Shown here piece after piece: positions 1 to 5,075 of a stretch of DNA of 8,422 bases. Below the pieces are notes generated by a model that saw only the letters and a program-made list of their open reading frames with translations, was not told the DNA's origin and searched no databases. A program made the position numbers and the translations under genes. How positions within the stretch are numbered: position 1 is the stretch's first letter; every line of letters starts with the position of its first letter. This DNA is from Paracoccaceae bacterium (GTDB lineage Bacteria > Pseudomonadota > Alphaproteobacteria > Rhodobacterales > Rhodobacteraceae), in NCBI GenBank assembly GCA_007131945.1, contig SLPP01000399.1:1-8422 (forward strand). The letters run 5' to 3'.

Positions 1-39
1 GCGCTCGCGCCCCTCCTGGACCTCCCCGAGGACATTTGA
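1..39 (+). CDS. 3' end of an upstream gene (partial)
   Basis: Reading frame 1 is open from the window edge to a TGA at 37-39 and would encode the last 12 residues [12 protein letters not shown]. The stop lies 11 bases before the ATG of the acyl-CoA dehydrogenase gene, the spacing expected between cistrons of one operon. Twelve residues are too few to name a family. From the neighbours one would guess another enzyme of the same aromatic-CoA pathway, but that is inference only. It could also be a chance open frame. Confidence 0.45.
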   Translation, partial: ALAPLLDLPEDI

Positions 40-42
40 AGG
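38..42 (+). promoter_or_regulatory. ribosome binding site deciding the acyl-CoA dehydrogenase start
   Basis: GAAGG ends 8 bases before the ATG at 51 and overlaps the stop of the upstream frame. This favours the ATG at 51 over the in-frame TTG at 36, which has only C/T-rich sequence in front of it. Confidence 0.55.
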
Positions 43-50
43 CAGGTGAC

Positions 51-1193
51 ATGGCGGATCGCAGCTTTCTGGACTGGCCCTTTTTCGAGCCCCGCCACCG
101 CGACTGGGCGGCCGCGCTGGACGCGTGGTGCGCCGACAACCTGCCGGTCGATCACGCGGACGTGGACGCGGCGTGCCGCAAGCTCGTTGCCGATCTGGGT
201 CGCGGCGGCTGGCTGAGGCCGACCGGGATCGAGGCGGGCGGGAACTTCGATCTGCGCATGCTGTGTCTCGCCCGCGAGACGCTGGCGCGCCATGACGGTC
301 TGGCCGATTTCGCCTTCGCCATGCAGGGGTTGGGGATGGGGACGGTGAGCCTTTTCGGCAGCGATGCGCAGCGGGAATGGCTGGCCAGGACCCGCGCCGG
401 CGCGGCGATCTCGGCCTTCGCGCTGACCGAGCCGGGCTCGGGCTCGGACGTGGCCAACTCGACCATGACCGCCGAGAAGGTGCCCGACGGCTGGCGGCTC
501 AACGGCGAGAAGACCTATATCTCGAATGGCGGCATCGCCGACATCTACGTCATCTTCGCCCGTACCGGCGAGGCGCCGGGTGCACGGGGACTTTCGGCCT
601 TCCTGATGCCCGCAACCGTACCGGGCTTCGAGATCCTCGAGCGGATCGAGGTCGTCGCGCCGCATCCGCTGGCGCATTTCCGGCTGACAGATGTCTTCCT
701 GCCCGACGACGCGCTGATCGGCACGCCGGGCGCGGGCTTCAAGCAGGCGATGGCGGTGCTCGACGTCTTCCGCTCCACCGTCGGCGCGGCGGCGCTGGGT
801 TTCGCCCGCCGGGCCCTCGACGAGGCGCTCAAGCGGGTGAAGGAGCGCCAGCTCTTCGGCGCGCCGCTCGCCGATCTGCAGATGGTGCAGGGACATCTCG
901 CCGACATGGCGCTCGGCATCGACGCCTCGGCGCTGCTGATCTACCGCGCCGCCTGGACGCGCGACATGGGCGCGAGCCGCATCACCCGCGAGGCGGCGAT
1001 GGCCAAGCTGCACGCGACCGAGACCGCGCAGCAGGTGATCGACAGCGCGGTGCAGCTTTTCGGCGGCGACGGCGTGCGCAAGGGCTTCATCGTCGAGAGC
1101 CTCTATCGCGAGATCCGCGCGCTGAGGATCTACGAGGGCGCCTCGGACGTGCAGCGGGTGGTCATCGCCCGGCAGCTGCTGGGGGCGAACTGA
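51..1193 (+). CDS. acyl-CoA dehydrogenase family flavoprotein of an aromatic-CoA operon
   Basis: This is a 380-residue FAD-dependent acyl-CoA dehydrogenase of normal family length. It should catalyse alpha,beta-dehydrogenation of a CoA thioester in the cytoplasm and pass electrons to electron-transfer flavoprotein. The N-terminal helical domain (about 1-120) is followed by the beta domain with the FAD/substrate signature [11 protein letters not shown] (residues 123-133) and [10 protein letters not shown] (151-160). The C-terminal helical domain carries RQLFG (267-271) and the terminal signature YEGASDVQR (361-369). Glu362 there aligns with the catalytic base of MCAD/SCAD-type enzymes. The ATG at 51 is chosen for its Shine-Dalgarno. 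The stop overlaps the next ATG by one base (TGATG at 1191-1195), so it is translationally coupled to the thioesterase. The aromatic-acid CoA ligase downstream suggests an alicyclic or ring-derived acyl-CoA substrate, as in 2-aminobenzoate or cyclohexanecarboxylate pathways. The family is certain; the substrate is inferred. Confidence 0.93.
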   Translation: MADRSFLDWPFFEPRHRDWAAALDAWCADNLPVDHADVDAACRKLVADLGRGGWLRPTGIEAGGNFDLRMLCLARETLARHDGLADFAFAMQGLGMGTVSLFGSDAQREWLARTRAGAAISAFALTEPGSGSDVANSTMTAEKVPDGWRLNGEKTYISNGGIADIYVIFARTGEAPGARGLSAFLMPATVPGFEILERIEVVAPHPLAHFRLTDVFLPDDALIGTPGAGFKQAMAVLDVFRSTVGAAALGFARRALDEALKRVKERQLFGAPLADLQMVQGHLADMALGIDASALLIYRAAWTRDMGASRITREAAMAKLHATETAQQVIDSAVQLFGGDGVRKGFIVESLYREIRALRIYEGASDVQRVVIARQLLGAN

Positions 1194-1606
1194 TGTACCG
1201 CCGCGAGATCCGCATCGAGTTCAACCATTGCGACCCGGCGGGGATCGTCTTCTTCCCGCGCTATTTCGAGATGCTCAACAGCCAGGTCGAGAACTTCTTC
1301 CGCGACGTGCTCGACTACCCGTTCGAGCGGATGATGTTCGGCGACGGCCACGCCGTGCCGACCGTGCATTTCGAGATCGACTTTCGCCATCCCTCGAAAC
1401 TGGGCGAGCTGGTGCGGTTCGAACTGGCGATCCGCCGGCTGGGGCGCACCTCGGTCGATCTGAACCATGTCGCGCGCGGGCCGAACGGGACCCTGCGGCT
1501 GGAAGCGCTGCAGCGCCTCGTCTGGATCGGGCACGACAAGCGCAGCACACCCTGGCCGGAGCCCCTGCGCCTCCGGCTCGCCGCCCATATGGAGGAGAAA
1601 CCATGA
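1193..1606 (+). CDS. 4-hydroxybenzoyl-CoA-type thioesterase (hotdog fold)
   Basis: This 137-residue single-domain hotdog protein resembles the Pseudomonas-type 4-hydroxybenzoyl-CoA thioesterase. Such enzymes hydrolyse aryl- or acyl-CoA to the free acid and CoA in the cytoplasm. The N-terminal signature HCDPAGIVFFPRYFEML (residues 12-28) contains Asp14, the equivalent of the catalytic Asp17 of the Pseudomonas enzyme, at the start of the central hotdog helix. The length matches the family. The start ATG overlaps the acyl-CoA dehydrogenase stop by one base, and the end overlaps the Rid gene by four (ATGA at 1603-1606), so all three are probably translated in a coupled way. In this operon it could release a free product such as gentisate from an aryl-CoA, or act as a safety valve that recovers CoA from dead-end thioesters. 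The fold and catalytic residue are seen; the substrate is a guess. Confidence 0.9.
   Translation: MYRREIRIEFNHCDPAGIVFFPRYFEMLNSQVENFFRDVLDYPFERMMFGDGHAVPTVHFEIDFRHPSKLGELVRFELAIRRLGRTSVDLNHVARGPNGTLRLEALQRLVWIGHDKRSTPWPEPLRLRLAAHMEEKP
1591..1597 (+). promoter_or_regulatory. strong ribosome binding site of the Rid-family gene
   Basis: GGAGGAG lies inside the end of the thioesterase gene, 5 bases before the ATG at 1603. It is the best Shine-Dalgarno match in the operon and suggests the Rid protein is made in quantity. Confidence 0.7.
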
Positions 1607-2001
1607 TCCACGACGTCCTGCACCCCGCCCACTGGAAGGCCACGCCCGGCTATGCGAGCGGCATCTCGGCACGCGGGCGGATCCTGTTCCTCGGCGGGCT
1701 GATCGGCTGGAACGCCGAGCAGGAATTCGAGACCGACGACTTCCTCGGCCAGGTCGACCAGGCGCTGGCCAACATCGTCGCGGTCCTGCGCGAGGGCGGC
1801 GCCGGGCCCGAGCATCTGGTGCGGCTGACCTGGTATGTCGTCGACAAGCAGGAATATCTTGCCAGTCTCTCCGATCTCGGCCGGGTCTATCGCAAGCATC
1901 TCGGCCGCAACTTCCCGGCGATGGCGCTGGTGCAGGTCGTCGGCCTCGTCGAGGATCGCGCCCGGGTCGAGATCGAGGCGACCGCGGTCGTGCCGGAATG
2001 A
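1603..2001 (+). CDS. RidA/YjgF-family protein lacking the catalytic arginine
   Basis: This is a 132-residue Rid (YjgF/YER057c/UK114) protein, a small cytosolic trimer-forming fold. The family pattern is clear: GGLIGW (31-36), the helix DDFLGQVDQALANIVAVL (45-62), HLVRLTWYVV (71-80), the segment RNFPAMALVQV (102-112) and the C-terminal strand RVEIEATAVVP (121-131). Canonical RidA enamine/imine deaminases have Pro-Ala-Arg in the FPAMALVQV segment, and that Arg (Arg105 in E. coli) binds the substrate carboxylate. Here Met107 replaces it, so the protein belongs with the Rid subgroups that lack the arginine and probably does not hydrolyse 2-aminoacrylate. In an operon with an aminobenzoate-type CoA ligase it might act on an enamine CoA ester, whose carboxylate is masked by CoA. 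That role is inference. The family is certain. Confidence 0.92.
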   Translation: MIHDVLHPAHWKATPGYASGISARGRILFLGGLIGWNAEQEFETDDFLGQVDQALANIVAVLREGGAGPEHLVRLTWYVVDKQEYLASLSDLGRVYRKHLGRNFPAMALVQVVGLVEDRARVEIEATAVVPE

Positions 2002-2005
2002 CGCC

Positions 2006-2014
2006 AAGGGGGGA
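2006..2014 (+). promoter_or_regulatory. ribosome binding site deciding the CoA ligase start
   Basis: The purine-rich AAGGGGGGA ends 7 bases before the ATG at 2022. A second in-frame ATG at 1998 overlaps the Rid stop (ATGA) and would add eight residues (MTPRGENT). The Shine-Dalgarno and the resemblance of MLGPSAHVDSFARDN to the usual N-terminus of this ligase group favour 2022. Confidence 0.65.
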
Positions 2015-2021
2015 GAACACG

Positions 2022-3647
2022 ATGCTGGGACCGAGCGCGCATGTCGATAGCTTCGCCCGCGACAACCTGCCGCCGCGCGATCTCTGGCCCGAGCTGAAGC
2101 TCGAGGGCTTCGACTATCCCGAGCGGCTGAACGCCGCGGTCGAACTCACCGACCGGATGGTCGCGCAGGGCTTCGGCGACCATGTCGCGCTGATCGGCAA
2201 CGGGCGCGCGCGCACCTACAAGGAACTCGCCGACTGGACCAGCCGGCTGGCGCATGCGCTGACCGAGGATTTCGGGGTGAAGCCCGGCAACCGGGTGCTC
2301 ATCCGCTCGGCCAACAACCCGGCGATGGTCGCCTGCTGGCTCGCCGCGACGAAGGCCGGCGCGGTCGTCGTCAACACGATGCCGATGCTGCGCGCGGGCG
2401 AGCTTGCCGCGATCGTCGACAAGGCCGAGATCAGCCACGCGCTCTGCGACACGCGGATCATGGACGAGCTGGCGACCTGCGCCAAGACATCGCGCTTCCT
2501 CAGGACCGTCGTCGGCTTCGACGGCACCGCCAACCACGATGCCGAGCTCGACCGCGTGGCGCTGTCGAAGCCCGTTCGCTTCGATGCCGTCGCCACCGGG
2601 CGCGACGACGTGGCGCTTCTGGGCTTCACCTCGGGCACGACCGGCAAGCCCAAGGCGACGATGCATTTCCACCGCGACATCCTGATCATCGCCGACGGCT
2701 ACGCCAGGGAGGTGCTGAACGTCACGCCCGAGGATGTCTTCGTCGGCTCGCCGCCGCTCGCCTTCACCTTCGGGCTCGGCGGGCTCGCGGTCTTTCCGCT
2801 GCGCTTCGGGGCGACGGCCTGCCTGCTCGAGAACGCCTCGCCGCCGAACATGATCGAGATCATCGAGCAGTATCGCGCCACGGTCTGCTTCACCGCGCCC
2901 ACCGCCTACCGGGTGATGCTCAAGGCGATGGACGAAGGCGCCGACCTGTCGTCGCTCCGCGCCGCCGTCAGTGCCGGCGAGACGCTGCCGGGGCCGGTCT
3001 ACGACGAATGGATGGAGAAAACCGGCAAGCCGATGCTCGACGGGATCGGCGCGACCGAGATGCTGCACATCTTCATCACCAACCGCTTCGGCGATTCGCG
3101 GCCCTACTGCACCGGCCGGCCGGTGACCGGCTACGAGGCGCGGATCGTGGGCGAGGACATGGCGACGCTGCCCGATGGCGAGGTCGGCCGGCTTGCGGTG
3201 CGGGGCCCGACCGGCTGCCGTTATCTGGACGATCCCGACCGGCAGCGCGACTACGTGAAGGACGGCTGGAACCTGACCGGCGACAGCTTCTGGCGCGACG
3301 AGGAGGGCTATTTCCACTTCGCCGCGCGGTCGGACGACATGATCATCTCGTCGGGCTACAACATCGCCGGGCCCGAGGTCGAGGCGGCGCTCCTGGCGCA
3401 TGACGACGTGCTGGAATGCGCGGTGATCGGCGCGCCGGATGCCGAGCGCGGCCAGATCGTCGAGGCGCATGTGGTGCTGGCCGGGGGGGTGGCGGCGGAC
3501 GCGGCCACGGTCAAGCGACTGCAGGACCACGTCAAGGCGACGATCGCGCCCTACAAGTATCCCCGCCGGGTGGTCTTCACCGAGGCGCTGCCGAAGACGG
3601 CGACCGGCAAGATCCAGCGCTTCCGGCTGCGCCGGGACGGGGCCTGA
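2022..3647 (+). CDS. benzoate / 2-aminobenzoate-CoA ligase family (ANL superfamily)
   Basis: This 541-residue cytoplasmic adenylate-forming enzyme activates an aromatic acid with ATP and CoA to the aryl-CoA, AMP and PPi. ANL motifs appear in order: the P-loop TSGTTGKPK (203-211), aromatic-binding GATE (343-346) followed by MLHIFI, Asp421 in TGDSF, the hinge segment RSDD (436-439), SGYNI (444-448) and the catalytic Lys530 in PKTATGKIQ. The His349-Ile350 pair after GATE matches the benzoate-pocket HI I recall for benzoate-CoA ligases. However, the segment LAFTFGLGG has Thr249-Phe250 where I recall Ala-Tyr in true benzoate-CoA ligases. Together with the Rid, dehydrogenase and thioesterase genes this favours a substituted benzoate such as 2-aminobenzoate. 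It is the last gene of the operon, 20 bases after the Rid gene. The class is certain; the substrate is not. Confidence 0.92.
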   Translation: MLGPSAHVDSFARDNLPPRDLWPELKLEGFDYPERLNAAVELTDRMVAQGFGDHVALIGNGRARTYKELADWTSRLAHALTEDFGVKPGNRVLIRSANNPAMVACWLAATKAGAVVVNTMPMLRAGELAAIVDKAEISHALCDTRIMDELATCAKTSRFLRTVVGFDGTANHDAELDRVALSKPVRFDAVATGRDDVALLGFTSGTTGKPKATMHFHRDILIIADGYAREVLNVTPEDVFVGSPPLAFTFGLGGLAVFPLRFGATACLLENASPPNMIEIIEQYRATVCFTAPTAYRVMLKAMDEGADLSSLRAAVSAGETLPGPVYDEWMEKTGKPMLDGIGATEMLHIFITNRFGDSRPYCTGRPVTGYEARIVGEDMATLPDGEVGRLAVRGPTGCRYLDDPDRQRDYVKDGWNLTGDSFWRDEEGYFHFAARSDDMIISSGYNIAGPEVEAALLAHDDVLECAVIGAPDAERGQIVEAHVVLAGGVAADAATVKRLQDHVKATIAPYKYPRRVVFTEALPKTATGKIQRFRLRRDGA

Positions 3648-3666
3648 GAGCCCGGGCCGGGCGGCG

Positions 3667-3688
3667 CGGTGCGCAAGGTTGCGCACCG
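3667..3688 (+). terminator. perfect 10-bp hairpin after the aromatic-CoA operon
   Basis: CGGTGCGCAA and TTGCGCACCG are exact reverse complements separated by GG, starting 19 bases after the ligase stop. The stem is strong, but no T-run follows directly; the first Ts are near 3717. It therefore fits a 3'-end-protecting or Rho-assisted hairpin better than a classic intrinsic terminator. A protein-binding palindrome is the alternative. Confidence 0.5.
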
Positions 3689-3840
3689 GGGCCCTCGCGC
3701 GGTCTGGATGTTCCGATTTTGAGGATTTCGGGTCGGATGTGGAAAATCTCGACGCGTCCGAGGCGTTTCGTGAAAAAATTCGACAGTTTCGACACCCGGG
3801 ACTTTTCGAGGTGCCTTGTGCCTTCGCGGCCGGACCACCT

Positions 3841-3858
3841 ACCACATCTTGTGGTTTT
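3841..3858 (+). terminator. ACCACA-TCT-TGTGGT dyad with a short T-run
   Basis: A 6-bp stem with a 3-base loop is followed by TTTT at 3855-3858, the layout of a small intrinsic terminator on the + strand. The stem is weak. It may end read-through from the ligase operon, end an unseen short transcript from the AT-rich island, or be an operator. No gene with a start nearby would use it as an operator. Confidence 0.35.
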
Positions 3859-3964
3859 GCCGCGGATTGCGCGACCGGCGCCGTCGCCAGCGTCGCGCGA
3901 GGATCGCCCGCGCCACCGGGCGGGGCCGCGTGCGGCCGGACCGGCGCGCGGGGTCGCGGGCGGG

Positions 3965-4210
3965 TCAACGCCGGCGGGTGACGTTCTGCCAGATCCAGAT
4001 CAGCGCCATCGAGCCGAGCACCGCGAGCACGAAGGTCACCACCCAGCCGCCCATCGTCAGGAGCGTCCGCAGCCCCAGCCCGCCGAGAAGCGCGCCGAGC
4101 ACGCCGATGCCCATCGCCGTCGGCAGGTCGGCATCGACGCGCATCAGCCGCGTGGCGACATAGCCCGCCGCCGCGCCGATCACCGCCAAGAGAAGGATGC
4201 CCGGCAGCAT
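3965..4210 (-). CDS. GlsB/YeaQ/YmgE-type small inner-membrane protein
   Basis: This 81-residue, strongly hydrophobic protein has three predicted membrane segments (about 3-20, 33-50 and 56-76) linked by short loops. Glycine-rich patches (IGAAAGYVATRLM at 11-23, MGIGVLGALLGGLGLR at 33-48) and a basic end (TRRR) complete it. Length, segment layout and small-residue packing match the transglycosylase-associated GlsB/YeaQ/YmgE family. These are stress-induced membrane proteins with no proven enzymatic activity. It begins with ATG at 4208-4210. Only a weak GAG lies just before the start, but a possible 21-codon ORF with a good ribosome binding site ends one base upstream, which could couple translation. 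It is convergent with the CoA ligase and appears functionally unrelated to it. An alternative is simply an unassigned small membrane protein. Confidence 0.72.
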   Translation of the reverse strand: MLPGILLLAVIGAAAGYVATRLMRVDADLPTAMGIGVLGALLGGLGLRTLLTMGGWVVTFVLAVLGSMALIWIWQNVTRRR

Positions 4211-4211
4211 C

Positions 4212-4277
4212 TCAGCGCCACCGGCGCGGGCGCCGCAAGGGCGCGGTGCAGGATGAATTCTCGGGCCGTCGGGTCAT
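4212..4277 (-). CDS. possible arginine-rich upstream ORF of the GlsB-type gene
   Basis: On the - strand an ATG at 4275-4277 is preceded by GGAG with a 6-base gap (4284-4287) and opens a 21-codon frame, MTRRPENSSCTAPLRRPRRWR. Its TGA (4212-4214) is one base from the GlsB-type start codon. Seven of its residues are arginine, and it matches no family I know. The good ribosome site here and the poor one of the following gene suggest translational coupling or a regulatory leader. A short ORF can arise by chance in GC-rich DNA, so confidence is low. Confidence 0.3.
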   Translation of the reverse strand: MTRRPENSSCTAPLRRPRRWR

Positions 4278-4381
4278 CTCGATCTCCGTCGCATCGCGGT
4301 ACCGGTCGCGCTGTATCGCGGCGGACGGCACCACCGCGGATGCAGCATGCCAAGCGATCACGGCATTTTTCGGGCGGCGGC

Positions 4382-4978
4382 TCACCGCTTCAGCCCCCAT
4401 TCGTGCGGATTGTCGCAGGTCAGCCGGCGCATGAACAGCGGCGAGGGTAGAACGCCCACCCCGGTTTCGCGGGTCCATTCCGCCTGCAGCAGATAGGCTT
4501 CGAGCTCGGCCTCGGCGGTGCAGCGGAAGGCGCGGCCGGTGACGAACTGGAAATTGTGCACCATCTCGTGCACCAGCGTGTCGCTGCAGATGCTCAGCTC
4601 GAAATCCTCGGCCAGCAGGACGACATGCGGCAGGTAGAGCGCGTTGATGCAGTCCTGCCCCTGGTAGCCGCCGACCATCTGCGAATAGAAGACGTAGTTC
4701 AGCGTCGCGCGCGGCAGCAGGACGAAGGCGGGCAGCGGAATGTCCGGCGGATAGTCGCTGCGCGCGGCGATCCAGTCCACGATCCCGGCGACGCTGTCGA
4801 GGAAGTCCTCGGGCGGCAGCGGGTCGAAGCCCCGCGTGGGCGGCGTCGCGATGTCGAGGGGGAAGTCGTCGGCGCGCAGCTCGATGCCCCCGGCCGGCGG
4901 ATTGCCCACCGCCGGCATCGCCAGCAGCGCGGCCGCAAGTGAAACTGCCAGTCCGGAAAACCTGCGCGCCCGATTCAT
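4382..4978 (-). CDS. secreted HExxH protein, putative zinc metallopeptidase-like, function unknown
   Basis: This 198-residue protein has a clear Sec signal peptide: basic RARR, the hydrophobic stretch LAVSLAAALLA, then MPAVG with likely cleavage near residue 25. The mature part has HEMVH at 137-141 within SDTLVHEMVHNFQF, the zincin zinc-binding and catalytic pattern. A downstream helix AEAELEAYLLQAEW (155-168) could supply a glutamate third ligand (Glu158 or Glu160), as in gluzincins. Four cysteines (110, 131, 153, 188) in the mature part suggest two disulfides and a periplasmic or extracellular location. I recall similar uncharacterised proteins in Rhodobacterales, possibly a DUF family, but cannot name it safely. 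The ATG at 4976-4978 has GGGGGCGGG upstream. An adjacent GTG (4979-4981) is an equivalent alternative start. It is divergent from the dipeptidase gene, which is also exported, so both may act on peptides in the periplasm. Protease activity is inferred from the motif only. Confidence 0.75.
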   Translation of the reverse strand: MNRARRFSGLAVSLAAALLAMPAVGNPPAGGIELRADDFPLDIATPPTRGFDPLPPEDFLDSVAGIVDWIAARSDYPPDIPLPAFVLLPRATLNYVFYSQMVGGYQGQDCINALYLPHVVLLAEDFELSICSDTLVHEMVHNFQFVTGRAFRCTAEAELEAYLLQAEWTRETGVGVLPSPLFMRRLTCDNPHEWGLKR

Positions 4979-4989
4979 CACCCGCCCCC

Positions 4990-5003
4990 GTTGCCGGGGC
5001 AAC
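4990..5003. repeat. GTTGCC-GG-GGCAAC dyad in the divergent spacer
   Basis: This perfect 6-bp inverted repeat with a 2-base gap lies 12 bases upstream of the HExxH gene start, next to its ribosome binding site. It could be an operator or an mRNA hairpin limiting translation of that gene. GC-rich DNA produces such dyads by chance. Confidence 0.3.
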
Positions 5004-5039
5004 CTTACGCTGCCCGGCCACCGCGGCGGAAGCCCCGCT

Positions 5040-5067
5040 TTGAAGAAATGCCGCAACGCGCTAGATA
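5040..5067 (+). promoter_or_regulatory. candidate sigma-70-type promoter of the dipeptidase gene
   Basis: TTGAAG (5040-5045) and TAGATA (5062-5067) are separated by 16 bases and match 4 of 6 positions at each of the -35 and -10 consensus boxes, in an otherwise GC-rich spacer. Transcription would begin about 5073-5076, at or next to the ATG at 5076, so the mRNA would be essentially leaderless. This agrees with the lack of a Shine-Dalgarno sequence before that ATG. Confidence 0.45.
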
Positions 5068-5075
5068 ACAATGAC

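Larger units (their letters stand above)
3648..3964. other. convergent intergenic region, no gene seen
   Basis: This spacer separates the + strand CoA ligase from the - strand GlsB-type gene, so it must hold the ends of two transcripts. It contains a perfect 10-bp inverted repeat (3667-3688), an AT-richer stretch (42 of the 80 bases from 3711 to 3790 are A or T, far more than in the genes), and a 6-bp dyad followed by TTTT (3841-3858). It also has a run of six As at 3773-3778, which reads as a T-run on the - strand, and a short GC-rich dyad (3924-3937). Short open frames cross it, but none has a ribosome binding site or a recognisable family. An unannotated small RNA is possible but not shown. 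Confidence 0.6.

Noticed and set aside
36..50. TTG at 36 as the start of the acyl-CoA dehydrogenase
   Set aside because: It has no ribosome binding site and overlaps the upstream stop. The ATG at 51 has GAAGG at good spacing and gives a normal family N-terminus.
1998..2021. ATG at 1998 as the CoA ligase start, overlapping the Rid stop
   Set aside because: The overlap is attractive, but the ATG at 2022 has a strong purine-rich site in front of it and gives the N-terminus typical of this ligase group.
3841..3855. NrdR-box-like palindrome ACCACA..TGTGGT
   Set aside because: The gap between CAC and GTG is 5 bases rather than the 8 of NrdR boxes. There is no second box in phase and no ribonucleotide reductase gene nearby.
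3816..3900. Peptide TTYHILWFCRG in the intergenic region, faintly like an IS200-type transposase
   Set aside because: The resemblance covers only a few residues. The rest is arginine-rich frame noise, with no catalytic HUH motif and no IS ends.
1887..3968. Very long open frame (about 690 codons) on the minus strand opposite the Rid and ligase genes
   Set aside because: It is the mirror of G/C-biased third positions in the ligase gene. Its translation is Arg/Ala/Pro/His-rich without any family motif, and the opposite strand carries an unmistakable ANL enzyme.
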